Shown: piece after piece, positions 8,585 to 16,935 of the stretch
Layout of the letters: every line of letters begins with the position of its first letter
Numbering within the stretch: position 1 is the stretch's first letter
Assembly (NCBI GenBank): GCA_017443465.1
Contig: JAFRXO010000006.1
Location: 1 to 64,000, forward strand
From: Bacteroidales bacterium
Lineage (GTDB): Bacteria > Bacteroidota > Bacteroidia > Bacteroidales > UBA932
Direction: 5' to 3'
DNA length: 64,000 nt
Translations under genes and position numbers: made by a program
The notes under the pieces: generated by a model
What the model saw: the letters and a program-made list of their open reading frames with translations, nothing else
Databases searched by the model: none
Told to the model about the DNA's origin: nothing

Positions 8585-9877
8585 ATGAAGAATTTTGTAG
8601 AAGAAATCAAATGGAGGGGAATGCTCCAGGACATAATGCCCGGAACAGAGGAACTGCTTGCCAAGGGGCAGGCTTCGGCATATGTAGGAATCGATCCCAC
8701 AGCTGACTCCCTCCACATAGGCCATTTGGTCAGTATAATGATGCTGAGGCATTTCCAGGCATGCGGGCACAAGCCCTACGCCCTTGTAGGCGGAGCTACC
8801 GGCATGATCGGGGATCCTTCGATGAAATCCTCGGAGCGTAACCTCCTGGATGAGGAAACACTTGCCCACAATGTCTCATGTATCCGCGCCCAGCTCAGCC
8901 ATTTCCTTGACTTCGACTCCGGTGCGGAGAACTCCGCGGTCCTGGTCAACAATTATGACTGGATGAAGGACTGGTCGTTCATCAATTTCATCCGCGATAT
9001 AGGAAAGCACATCACGGTCAACTACATGATGGCCAAGGACAGCGTGAAGGTCCGCCTCTCACGCGACTCCTCTGTCGGAATGTCTTTCACCGAATTCAGC
9101 TACCAGCTGCTCCAGGCATATGATTTCCTGTGGCTCTACGAGCATGAAGGAGTGCACCTGCAGATGGGCGGAAGCGACCAGTGGGGCAACATCACCACCG
9201 GAGTGGAGCTGATCCGCCGTATCCTCGGGAAGGATGACGCATATGCCATGACATGCCCTCTGATCAAGAAGGCCGACGGGAAGAAATTCGGAAAGACGGA
9301 GAAGGGGAACATATGGCTCGATCCCGCCAAGACGTCCCCATATGAATTCTATCAGTTCTGGCTGAATGTTTCTGATGAGGACGCAGCGCGTTATATCCGC
9401 ATATTCACGTCTCTGGACAGTGAGACCATTGACTCTGCAATCGCCCAGCACGAGACGGATCCAGGCATGCGCAGCCTCCAGAAACTGCTGGCGAAGGAAG
9501 TTACCGTCATGGTACATGGGGAAGAGGAGTATGAGAATGCGGTTTCAGCATCGCAGATGCTTTTCGGGAAATCCACTTCAGAGGACCTGAGGAAACTCGA
9601 CGAAAGGACATTCCTCCAGGTGTTCTCCGGAGTGCCGACATTCGATGTCGCACGTGAGGACCTGCCTTGCAACATACTCGAGCTCCTTGCTGTCAAGACT
9701 TCTGTCTATCCTTCCAAGGGAGAGGCGCGCAAGGCTGTTCAGCAGGGAGGCTTCAGCCTGAACAAGGACCGCGTGACCGACATCTACCGCGACATCACTT
9801 CCGAGGATATCGTGGACGGGAAGTACATCCTTGTCCAGAAGGGGAAGAAGAACTATAGTATCATTAACATCAAGTAG
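8585..9877 (+). CDS. tyrS: Tyrosyl-tRNA synthetase
   Basis: A 430-residue class I aminoacyl-tRNA synthetase that charges tRNA-Tyr. HIGH signature at residues 44-47; the KMSKS loop is KFGKT near residue 234-238. A C-terminal S4-like RNA-binding domain (from about residue 360, [19 protein letters not shown]) completes the bacterial TyrRS layout. It is followed after 8 nt by rbfA. Confidence 0.96.
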   Translation: MKNFVEEIKWRGMLQDIMPGTEELLAKGQASAYVGIDPTADSLHIGHLVSIMMLRHFQACGHKPYALVGGATGMIGDPSMKSSERNLLDEETLAHNVSCIRAQLSHFLDFDSGAENSAVLVNNYDWMKDWSFINFIRDIGKHITVNYMMAKDSVKVRLSRDSSVGMSFTEFSYQLLQAYDFLWLYEHEGVHLQMGGSDQWGNITTGVELIRRILGKDDAYAMTCPLIKKADGKKFGKTEKGNIWLDPAKTSPYEFYQFWLNVSDEDAARYIRIFTSLDSETIDSAIAQHETDPGMRSLQKLLAKEVTVMVHGEEEYENAVSASQMLFGKSTSEDLRKLDERTFLQVFSGVPTFDVAREDLPCNILELLAVKTSVYPSKGEARKAVQQGGFSLNKDRVTDIYRDITSEDIVDGKYILVQKGKKNYSIINIK

Positions 9878-9885
9878 TTCCGGCT

Positions 9886-10233
9886 ATGGAAAAGCAGGCT
9901 TCGAAGCGGCAGCTCCAGGTCGCCCGCGAGATCCAGAAGGATCTGGCGGAAATCATACGCGGCCAGGGCATGGCGGCATATGGCGGAGCCATGGTGACGG
10001 TCAGCGAGGTGCGGATCAGTCCGGACCTTTCCGTGGCCAAGGTGTTCGTAAGCATATTCCCTTCTGCTAAGCAGGAAGAGACCATGTCCATCCTTGAAGA
10101 AAAGAAGAGGTCTATCCGCGGGGAACTGGGACACAAGGTTGCCAAGCAGCTGCGTATTGTCCCGGAGATCAATTTCTACCTGGATTCAACCTTGGATTAC
10201 GTAGATCATCTGGACAGCCTCCTGAAAGGCTAG
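9886..10233 (+). CDS. rbfA: Ribosome-binding factor A
   Basis: A 115-residue KH-like protein that acts in late maturation of the 30S subunit and of the 16S rRNA 5' end. Recognised by SKRQLQVAREIQKDLAEII at the N-terminus and VSEVRISPDLSVAKVFVSI in the core; length is normal. Cotranscribed with tyrS. Confidence 0.93.
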   Translation: MEKQASKRQLQVAREIQKDLAEIIRGQGMAAYGGAMVTVSEVRISPDLSVAKVFVSIFPSAKQEETMSILEEKKRSIRGELGHKVAKQLRIVPEINFYLDSTLDYVDHLDSLLKG

Positions 10234-10270
10234 AGATCCTATCTCCATCAACAGAAAGGACATAAAGCGA

Positions 10271-10302
10271 GGAACCGGCAACCCTCACGGGCAACCGGTT
10301 CC
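10271..10302. terminator. Hairpin after rbfA
   Basis: Perfect 8-bp stem GGAACCGG (10271-10278) and CCGGTTCC (10295-10302). No T-run follows directly, but a second inverted repeat TGCAAC/GTTGCA (10327-10332, 10357-10362) and a T9 run at 10373-10381 lie downstream, so termination may be spread over this region. Confidence 0.45.
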
Positions 10303-10389
10303 TAAACGTGTACTAAAACCTAAACCTGCAACATAGATGCATTTCAATAAGGAAACGTTGCACGGTTCAGGGATTTTTTTTTCATAGCC

Positions 10390-10566
10390 TTATTTCTTGG
10401 CTTCCTCGACTGATACTTTCCTGAAGTCCTTGAGATCTTTCATGAGTTCGAGGGCGGCCTTGCGGGCACGTGCTCCGGCGGCTTTGTTGCCTTTCTCTAC
10501 CTGAGCGTCAGCGTTGAGTGCGAAGCTTTCGTACTCGGCTTTGATTTTTTCAACAAGTGCTTTCAT
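10390..10566 (-). CDS. Histone H1-like protein (Hc1 family)
   Basis: A 58-residue lysine- and alanine-rich protein, translated by me from the minus strand. It begins MKALVEKIKAEYESF and ends VEEAKK, with a basic centre containing KAAGARARKAALELMKDLK. This is the small bacterial H1/Hc1-like protein widespread in Bacteroidetes, thought to bind DNA non-specifically, though a ribosome-related role cannot be excluded. Single gene between rbfA and pth with its own -7 box at 10645-10652, giving a leader of about 70 nt. Confidence 0.85.
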   Translation of the reverse strand: MKALVEKIKAEYESFALNADAQVEKGNKAAGARARKAALELMKDLKDFRKVSVEEAKK

Positions 10567-10644
10567 GATTTTTAGGTATTAATACGTTAGTAAACAGTAG
10601 TTTTCTATTTTCTGAGTGCAATTTAGGAAAAATTAACTCAATTG

Positions 10645-10652
10645 CAAAATTA
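10645..10652 (-). promoter_or_regulatory. -7 box of the H1-like gene
   Basis: TAATTTTG on the minus strand matches TAnnTTTG. It overlaps the pth stop codon (10650-10652), so the H1-like gene can be transcribed separately from pth. Confidence 0.5.
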
Positions 10653-11270
10653 TTCGTCTTTTTTTCTACCTAATTCATTTTGTAACATGCCATTATCGGC
10701 CTTGGGACGGGCTCTGAGGCTGTTCATCGCCTTTTCTGGGCCGATGAGGACGAAATCCTTCGCTCCGGCGATTGTCCTCTCCAGGATATCCGGCAGTGAA
10801 TCCATTTCTTCACTGCTCAGGCTGCCGAGCACATAATCGACCTGACCGCCCCTTGAGAATTCATTGCCTATACCTACCCTGATCCTGGTATAATCCTGGG
10901 ATTCAAGCATCTCTTCGATGCTGGCAAGGCCGTTGTGACCTCCGCAGCTGCCCCTACGCCTCATCCTTATGGTTCCGAACGGGAGATTGAGGTCATCGCA
11001 GATGACGAGAAGGTTTTCCAGGGGGATTTCCAGATGGTTGACCCAGTACCTGACGGCGTAACCGCTCAGGTTCATGTAGGTGGAAGGCTTCAGCAGGGTG
11101 ACTTTCCGGCCTTTCAGGGAGAATTCGGCGACATCCCCGTAGCGGGCAGTACGGAAAACAGCGTTGGATGCCTGCGCCCATGCATCCAACGTCATAAATC
11201 CCATATTGTGCCGGGTGGAGGCATACTCGTTTCCGATGTTGCCCAATCCGGCTATGAGGTACTCAGCCAC
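10650..11270 (-). CDS. pth: Peptidyl-tRNA hydrolase
   Basis: A 206-residue enzyme that cleaves the ester bond of peptidyl-tRNAs dropped from ribosomes. The family start YLIAGLGNIGNEYASTRHNMGF carries the catalytic histidine H21; VICDDLNLPFG carries the conserved aspartate near residue 96. Lies 18 nt downstream of rplY, an arrangement common in bacteria. Confidence 0.95.
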   Translation of the reverse strand: MAEYLIAGLGNIGNEYASTRHNMGFMTLDAWAQASNAVFRTARYGDVAEFSLKGRKVTLLKPSTYMNLSGYAVRYWVNHLEIPLENLLVICDDLNLPFGTIRMRRRGSCGGHNGLASIEEMLESQDYTRIRVGIGNEFSRGGQVDYVLGSLSSEEMDSLPDILERTIAGAKDFVLIGPEKAMNSLRARPKADNGMLQNELGRKKDE

Positions 11271-11288
11271 TCTGCTCCGGGATTAGTA

Positions 11289-11885
11289 CTACTCGGTAGC
11301 TTCAGCAGCTTCAGCGGCTGCGGCAGCAGCGGAGGCGTTGCGGGTAGCCTTGACCATGCAGACGACAGCGTCGGGCTGGGTGACCATGGTAATGCCTTCG
11401 TAGCTGAGGTCGCGTGCGCGGATCTTCTTGTCGAGACCCAGGGAAGTGATGTCAACGGGAAGTACATCGGGGAGGTCCTTCTGGAGTCCGCAGACCTTGA
11501 GCTTGCGGAGAGCCTGCCTGAATTTACCACCCTGCTGAACGCCGATAGCGTGTCCTGAAATCTGTACGGGAATCTCGATTACGACCGGCTTGTCCTCGGA
11601 AACCTTGAGGAAGTCGACATGGAGGCAGTTGTCCTTTACCGGATGGAACTGGAGCTCATGTACGACAGCGGTGTAGCTCTCGCCATTGTCGAGAACGATG
11701 TCGATGATGTAGGACCCGGGATCACTCAGGAGTCCGCCAAGCTGTTTTGCAGTGACAGTGAAAAGTACGTTTTCGATTCCCTGACCGTAGAGGTTGCATG
11801 GAACGAGCCCCTCTTTGCGGAAGGCCTTGATGACGGCCTTGTTCCCAACTTTACGGACTTTGCCGTCAAGTGTGAAATGTTTCAT
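11289..11885 (-). CDS. rplY: 50S ribosomal protein L25 (Ctc form)
   Basis: A 198-residue long-form L25 with the N-terminal 5S rRNA-binding domain (residues 1-90) and the CTC C-terminal domain. It ends in a low-complexity tail of alanine and glutamate after residue ~180. Forms an operon with pth. The distance from its -7 box (11975-11982) to the ATG leaves a leader of roughly 80 nt holding CCGG and GGGGCCCC self-complementary blocks (11917-11937), which could serve autoregulation. Confidence 0.93.
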   Translation of the reverse strand: MKHFTLDGKVRKVGNKAVIKAFRKEGLVPCNLYGQGIENVLFTVTAKQLGGLLSDPGSYIIDIVLDNGESYTAVVHELQFHPVKDNCLHVDFLKVSEDKPVVIEIPVQISGHAIGVQQGGKFRQALRKLKVCGLQKDLPDVLPVDITSLGLDKKIRARDLSYEGITMVTQPDAVVCMVKATRNASAAAAAAEAAEATE

Positions 11886-11974
11886 TGTTTTTTTGTTTAA
11901 AATGTGTTACTCAGCCACCGGTCATGCCGGGGCCCCATTGCACCAAAAGCTCTGCGCTTTTATTTTTGGGCGCG

Positions 11975-12005
11975 CAAATATATGAAAAATATTTCATAAT
12001 GCAAT
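11975..12005 (-). promoter_or_regulatory. Promoter of rplY-pth
   Basis: TATATTTG (11975-11982, minus strand) with ATTG (12002-12005) exactly 19 nt upstream, one mismatch from the TTTG-N19-TAnnTTTG consensus. Confidence 0.65.
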
Positions 12006-12013
12006 GAGCCGGT

Positions 12014-13351
12014 TCACTTTACCAACCCCACCGCCTTGTTCCACTTGGTGTCCCTGTAGGCATTCGTGTACTTCGCCTCTCCCATGGGGATGAATGTGCT
12101 CAGGCCGGAGTAGTGGTTGATCCTGAAACCTCCGTAGGTAGGCATGAAAGAGTCCGTGTGCCATGTTGTTTCATATGAGGTTATGACGGCTTTGGAAAGT
12201 GCGTTGTGAAGGACGTCGGCTTCAGAGGAAGAGATCCCGGCTTTGAGGAAGTAGTCCTCCAGGTCGAAGAACCAGTGCGAGTTATGACGGTAGTAGCGCT
12301 GGACTTTAAATGGATCCACATGCTCGAGGTCTGATGCATGCGCTTCGATGAGCTTTTTGCATACGTCCGCAAGTTCCTGCATATGGGATGAGATCGCTAT
12401 CGAGACGGTCGCGGACCCCTCGTCCCCGCTTTTGTCCTTGTAATAATCGAAATAGTCCTGGCAGGCACCCTTTATGTCAGGGCTGTCTCCCTTGAAGACC
12501 CTTTCTCCAAGTTTTGTATAGTCGAATCCGGTGGAAAGGATCTCGGCAGGGGAGAAGGCTATGAGGTCCACCTTGTCCTTGAGAGAATAAGCCACCTCGA
12601 CCCCTCCCATCAGGCAGGCGTCGAAGATGATGTAGTCCATATGCATGGGGATCGCCTCCGTGAACTGTTCCAGGGGCATCTCGAAAGGCTTTGGCAGAGT
12701 CGTCGGGTACTTTACCTCATCCTGTCCTATGCTTTTTGTCAGCGGACCGGGGAAGACCGGCCAGCTGTACTGTCCTGCCTGGGATGCGGCCATCGGAGCC
12801 ATCCTGGGACCGGAACCTAGGTCTATGAAGGTTGACGAGGTAAAGTAGCCGGGAGGGAGCCAGCCGGAGGCGTGCGAACTGAAAATCATCCCGTAGCGGT
12901 CAGCCCCGAAATTGTCTTTTATGTAGTTCAGGGCGGTGTTCATCGTAAGAGAGGAAGCGGCAATGGCATCCGGGAGTGCGTGGAGGGTGTCCAGCTGCAC
13001 CTTCCCGTCCATGTCCGTGTACATCCTGATGATGTAGGTCGGAACAGATACTGAGTAGCCTTTTTTCTGGCTGCTGCGGGATATGATGAAAATCCCGTCC
13101 TCATAGAAGGAGTCTGTCGGGACATATCCTGAGGCCAGTTCCTGTATGTCCTGGTCAAGGCTGGAGGCAAGGTTGTTGAAACCTGCCGAATAGAGGATCA
13201 GGGCATCTCGTCCGATATTCTCATCGCTCCTCTCTTCGGGGCGTGTCCTGGGTGTGGGATCGTCAGGGATTCCGAAATCGTCTTTACCACAGGAGGAGAA
13301 CAACGCGGTGAGCGCTGAAGCAAGCAGGAATATGTATAATACCCTTTTCAT
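12014..13351 (-). CDS. Clostripain-like (C11) cysteine peptidase lipoprotein
   Basis: A 445-residue lipoprotein with signal peptide and lipobox FSSC (C21). The caspase-clan dyad is H160 in SSHASGW and C246 in FDACLMGG, as in PF03415 peptidases, which cut after Arg or Lys. Upstream of the catalytic domain is a Pro/Arg-rich linker (residues 30-45). I start at ATG 13351 because the in-frame ATG at 13363 lies inside the -7 box. Probably at the cell surface, for protein or peptide digestion. Divergent from another peptidase lipoprotein with a 41-bp gap. Confidence 0.88.
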   Translation of the reverse strand: MKRVLYIFLLASALTALFSSCGKDDFGIPDDPTPRTRPEERSDENIGRDALILYSAGFNNLASSLDQDIQELASGYVPTDSFYEDGIFIISRSSQKKGYSVSVPTYIIRMYTDMDGKVQLDTLHALPDAIAASSLTMNTALNYIKDNFGADRYGMIFSSHASGWLPPGYFTSSTFIDLGSGPRMAPMAASQAGQYSWPVFPGPLTKSIGQDEVKYPTTLPKPFEMPLEQFTEAIPMHMDYIIFDACLMGGVEVAYSLKDKVDLIAFSPAEILSTGFDYTKLGERVFKGDSPDIKGACQDYFDYYKDKSGDEGSATVSIAISSHMQELADVCKKLIEAHASDLEHVDPFKVQRYYRHNSHWFFDLEDYFLKAGISSSEADVLHNALSKAVITSYETTWHTDSFMPTYGGFRINHYSGLSTFIPMGEAKYTNAYRDTKWNKAVGLVK

Positions 13352-13360
13352 TGCAAAGTA

Positions 13361-13368
13361 CAAATATA
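13361..13368 (-). promoter_or_regulatory. -7 box of the clostripain-like gene
   Basis: TATATTTG on the minus strand, ending only 9 nt before the ATG at 13351, so the leader must be a few bases at most. Confidence 0.6.
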
Positions 13369-13380
13369 CTCAAGTTTTCT

Positions 13381-13388
13381 TATATTTG
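13381..13388 (+). promoter_or_regulatory. -7 box of the M49 peptidase gene
   Basis: TATATTTG ends 4 nt before the ATG at 13393, which predicts a leaderless or nearly leaderless mRNA. The oppositely directed -7 box at 13361-13368 is 12 bp away. Confidence 0.6.
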
Positions 13389-13392
13389 TCAC

Positions 13393-15393
13393 ATGACTAA
13401 AATCTTAAGGATGATCATCATCGCCGGTTCCGCCGCTATTGCGGCGGCCTGTGTCCGGGACAAAGCTCCCCAGGACTCTTTCAAGTACACAATCGATTCA
13501 TTTGCAGACATCAAGGTAATGCGCTTCCGCGTTCCTGGATGGGATGCCCTTTCTCTTCGCCAGAAAGAGTATGCCTATCATCTCAGCGAAGCGGCCAAGT
13601 GGGGCAGGGACATCACCTGGGACCAGTATTTCAGGTACAACCTCCCTGTCAGGCATGCTATCGAGGACATCCTGGAGAAATATGCAGGTGCCCGCGAAGG
13701 AGAGGATTGGGAAGGTTTCATGACATATGCCAAGAGAGTCTTCTTCTCCAATGGGATCCATCATCACTATGCTGAGGATAAATTCGTTCCCGGCTGTTCC
13801 CAGGACTATTTCGCCTCTCTGATGGAGGCCGCCAAGGTGGAGAATTCCGCTGAACTCCTCAATGTAATGTACAATCCGAACATATATCCCCAGAGGCGCT
13901 CTACCTCAAAGACCGGGGACATAGTCGAACTCTCTGCCGTGAACTTCTATGACGGAGTGAGCCGTGACGAGGTGGATGCATTCTATGACGCCATGGCTGT
14001 CAAGGATGATCCGGAACCGGTTTCATATGGCCTGAACTCGAAGGTCGTCAAGGGCGAGGACGGAGTCATAAAAGAGGAACTGTGGCGCTCCGGAGGGACC
14101 TACGGCAAGGCTATAGACAAGATATGCGAAGAGCTGGAAAAGGCTGCGGCAGTGGCCGAAAACGACATCCAGGCCAGGGCCCTGGGCCTTCTCGTCGATT
14201 ATTACAGGACGGGAGACCTGGAAAAGTGGGATGAATTCAACATCGAATGGGTAAAGGACACCATCGGAGTCGTGGATTTCATCAACGGGTTCATTGAGGA
14301 CTACGATGATCCACTTGGCCGCAAGGCTACCTGGGAAGGATATGTCCACGTGAAGGATTCCGCGGCCTCCGCCCGCACTGAGACTCTCTCTGCGAATGCA
14401 CAGTGGTTCGAGGACAATTCTCCAGTGGATCCCCGCTTCAAGAAAAAGACTGTCAAGGGAATATCCGCCAAGGTGGTTAACGCTGTCACCCTTGCCGGAG
14501 CGTGCTATCCCTCGACACCCATAGGTATAAACCTTCCCAATGCCGACTGGATCCGCAAGGAGCATGGCTCCAAGTCCGTGACCATAGCAAACATCACCCA
14601 TGCATATGATGCCGCGGCCCTTGAGGCTCCGGCCAGCACTCTCACCGAGTTCGCATGGTCCCAGGAAGAGATAGACCTCTATAAGAAATACGGTGACTAT
14701 ACAGATGAAGTGCACACCGACCTTCATGAATGTCTCGGACACGGTTCCGGCCAACTCCTTCCCGGGGTTTCCCCGACCGCTCTCGGAGAGTACCAGTCAG
14801 CATTGGAAGAAGCCCGCGCCGACCTTTTCGGACTGTATTATATAGCAGATCCCAAGATGATCGAGCTGGGAATAATGAAGGATAAGGAAGCATATAAGGC
14901 CCAGTACTCAGGTTACATCCGCAACGGCCTCATGACCCAGTTCACCCGTGTGGAGCTCGGTCGCCAGAACACTGAGGCGCATATGCAGAACCGTCAGCTC
15001 ATTTCGGCCTGGTGCTATGAGAAGGGAGCCCGGAACAATGTCATCGAGAAGAAGGTACGTAACGGCAAGACCTATTTCGTGGTAAATGACTACGAGGCCC
15101 TCCGCGAGCTCTTCGCATCCCTGCTTGCTGAGATCCAGCGCATAAAATCCGAAGGCGATTATGCCGCAGGCCGCGACCTGATCGAGACATATGCGGTAAA
15201 CATAGATCCGGTTCTCCACAAGGAAGTCCGCGAGCGTTATGCCGCTCTCGGCCTCAAGCCGTACGGAGGTTTCATAAATCCGGACATAGTCCCTGTGGAG
15301 TCCGGCGGAAAGGTGACCGACTATCAGGTGGTGTACAAGACCGATTACCTGGAGCAGCAGCTTGAGTACGGCCGTAAATACCGTACACTCTGA
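13393..15393 (+). CDS. Dipeptidyl peptidase III-like (M49) lipoprotein
   Basis: A 666-residue metallopeptidase. The zinc motif HECLGH begins at residue 445, and the third ligand motif EEARADLFGLYY follows. DPP III removes dipeptides from N-termini of short peptides. The N-terminus MTKILRMIIIAGSAAIAAAC is a lipoprotein signal with lipobox cysteine C20, so the enzyme is exported, unlike eukaryotic DPP III. I chose ATG 13393 over an in-frame ATG at 13351 because it sits just after a -7 box and yields a clean signal peptide. Three bases later xerD starts. Confidence 0.9.
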   Translation: MTKILRMIIIAGSAAIAAACVRDKAPQDSFKYTIDSFADIKVMRFRVPGWDALSLRQKEYAYHLSEAAKWGRDITWDQYFRYNLPVRHAIEDILEKYAGAREGEDWEGFMTYAKRVFFSNGIHHHYAEDKFVPGCSQDYFASLMEAAKVENSAELLNVMYNPNIYPQRRSTSKTGDIVELSAVNFYDGVSRDEVDAFYDAMAVKDDPEPVSYGLNSKVVKGEDGVIKEELWRSGGTYGKAIDKICEELEKAAAVAENDIQARALGLLVDYYRTGDLEKWDEFNIEWVKDTIGVVDFINGFIEDYDDPLGRKATWEGYVHVKDSAASARTETLSANAQWFEDNSPVDPRFKKKTVKGISAKVVNAVTLAGACYPSTPIGINLPNADWIRKEHGSKSVTIANITHAYDAAALEAPASTLTEFAWSQEEIDLYKKYGDYTDEVHTDLHECLGHGSGQLLPGVSPTALGEYQSALEEARADLFGLYYIADPKMIELGIMKDKEAYKAQYSGYIRNGLMTQFTRVELGRQNTEAHMQNRQLISAWCYEKGARNNVIEKKVRNGKTYFVVNDYEALRELFASLLAEIQRIKSEGDYAAGRDLIETYAVNIDPVLHKEVRERYAALGLKPYGGFINPDIVPVESGGKVTDYQVVYKTDYLEQQLEYGRKYRTL

Positions 15394-15396
15394 CGG

Positions 15397-16326
15397 GTGG
15401 ATCTCCTGGAAGAATATTCATCCTATCTCAGGATAGAAAAAGGTGTATCTGAGAATACGATAAAATCCTATTGCTCAGATATATCCGCTTTCTTCTCCCA
15501 TTGCGGCTCCTCTCCTGTGGAGGTTTCGGCCGAAGACATCCTCACCTATCTTGGGCAGAGGATGGACAGTGCCGCCGGGTCCGGGGGCCCGAGAAGCACC
15601 GGTGCCGGCAAGTCCCGCAAACTGGAAGGGGGAGTCTCCAAGCGTACCCAGGCCAGGATGATTTCCGCCCTGAATTCGTTCTTCGACTGGATGGTCCTGG
15701 AGAAATACCGCGATGACAACCCCTGCGAGAAAGTAGAGTTTCCCAAGATGGGGCGCTGGCTCCCGGATGTCCTCAGCGTGGAGGAAGTCAATGCCATAAT
15801 CGATTCAGTACGTACTGACACCTGGATGGGGAAGAGGGACCGGGCGCTCCTTGAGATATTGTACGGCTGTGGGCTCCGTGTTTCGGAAGTGTCTTCCCTG
15901 AAAGTGTCCGACCTGTTTTTTGGAGAAGGATTCATCAGGGTTATAGGCAAAGGGGACAAGCAGAGGCTGGTCCCTGTAGGGGAACCGGCCCGGGATGCCG
16001 TCATCTCGTGCCTGGAGAGCCGGCGCGATCCTGCTCCAGGATGCGACGACTTCATCTTCCTGAACAAGGACGGACGCCCTCTCAGCAGGGTCTCCGTTTT
16101 CAATATGATAAAGCGCCAGGCTATGGCCGCCGGCATCCAGAAGGAGATTTCACCTCACACATTCCGCCATTCATTTGCCACGCATATGATCGAGGCGGGG
16201 GCGGACCTCCGTGCCGTGCAGGAGATGCTGGGACATGAAAGCATAATGACTACGGAGATATACACCCATATCGATTCGTCCATATGGCAGAAAACGGTGC
16301 TTGACCATTTTCCGTACAAAAAATAA
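15397..16326 (+). CDS. xerD: Tyrosine recombinase XerD-like
   Basis: A 309-residue site-specific recombinase. Catalytic residues are R161 (GLRVSEV), H254 and R257 (HTFRHSF), H280 (LGHES) and Y289 (EIYTHI), with the SAM-like DNA-binding domain in front. GTG start, 3 nt after the M49 peptidase stop. Such genes resolve chromosome dimers at dif; the single-copy housekeeping context supports XerD rather than an integron or phage integrase. An insertion rich in Gly, Ser and Arg (about residues 59-78) splits the N-terminal domain and is unusual for XerD. Confidence 0.88.
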   Translation: MDLLEEYSSYLRIEKGVSENTIKSYCSDISAFFSHCGSSPVEVSAEDILTYLGQRMDSAAGSGGPRSTGAGKSRKLEGGVSKRTQARMISALNSFFDWMVLEKYRDDNPCEKVEFPKMGRWLPDVLSVEEVNAIIDSVRTDTWMGKRDRALLEILYGCGLRVSEVSSLKVSDLFFGEGFIRVIGKGDKQRLVPVGEPARDAVISCLESRRDPAPGCDDFIFLNKDGRPLSRVSVFNMIKRQAMAAGIQKEISPHTFRHSFATHMIEAGADLRAVQEMLGHESIMTTEIYTHIDSSIWQKTVLDHFPYKK

Positions 16327-16330
16327 TTCT

Positions 16331-16338
16331 TAAATTTG
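16331..16338 (+). promoter_or_regulatory. -7-like box before apt
   Basis: TAAATTTG matches TAnnTTTG, lies 5 nt after the xerD stop and overlaps the TTG triplet at 16336-16338. If used, apt would have to start downstream (GTG 16363). Confidence 0.4.
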
Positions 16339-16935
16339 AAGAAACTTAAATCCAGAATAACCGTGTTTGAAGACATCCTCAACTACTACAAGGACTTTCC
16401 CAAGGAAGGAATCACTTTCATAGACATCATCCCAACCCTCAGGGACAGGGAGAAGTTCGCCATGCTGATAGACGAGATTGCCGCCTACACCACTGCACCC
16501 AATGTGGCGACTGTCGAGGCCCGCGGTTTCCTTTTCGCAGCCCCCCTGCTCATCCGTCCCGGCACCGGAGTAGAGAATGTCATCCCTATCCGCAAGAAGG
16601 GAAAACTCCCGTTCAGCGAGGGAGACCTTGTGTCGGTAGAGATCGTAAAGGAGTACGGACACGACAACGTGTTCTTCCGTAAAAGTGACATCGCCGCCGG
16701 AAAAGTCGAGGACGGTGTCATGTGGGTTTCAGTCCTGGATGACGTCCTGGCTACCGGAGGCACAGCAAAGGGTATCGCTGATGCATTGAATGCCGTCACG
16801 GTCAATAAGGACGGCAAGGAGTATCCCGTACGTGTGAAAGAGTTCGTTTTCCTCTGCGAGATAGACGGCCTCCCCGGAAGGGCCCTTCTGGAATCCATAG
16901 CTCCGGTGCATTCAATTATGCACGTCACGGAGTAG
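16336..16935 (+). CDS. apt: Adenine phosphoribosyltransferase
   Basis: Up to 199 residues; joins adenine and PRPP to AMP in purine salvage. The PRPP site is VLDDVLATGGTA (about residues 133-144), and VEARGFLFAAP and RKKGKLP are typical APT segments. The start is uncertain: no ATG is available, only TTG 16336 or GTG 16363. The latter gives VFEDILNYYKDFPKEGI, closer to family N-termini and clear of the -7-like box. The 3' end overlaps the convergent HhH gene by 11 nt. Confidence 0.88.
   Translation: MKKLKSRITVFEDILNYYKDFPKEGITFIDIIPTLRDREKFAMLIDEIAAYTTAPNVATVEARGFLFAAPLLIRPGTGVENVIPIRKKGKLPFSEGDLVSVEIVKEYGHDNVFFRKSDIAAGKVEDGVMWVSVLDDVLATGGTAKGIADALNAVTVNKDGKEYPVRVKEFVFLCEIDGLPGRALLESIAPVHSIMHVTE

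Noticed and set aside
14023-14754. Minus-strand frame of 243 codons
   Set aside because: Antisense to the M49 peptidase around its active site.
15397-16326. Mobile-element integrase
   Set aside because: No attachment repeats or cargo nearby and tight linkage to core genes; XerD is the simpler reading.
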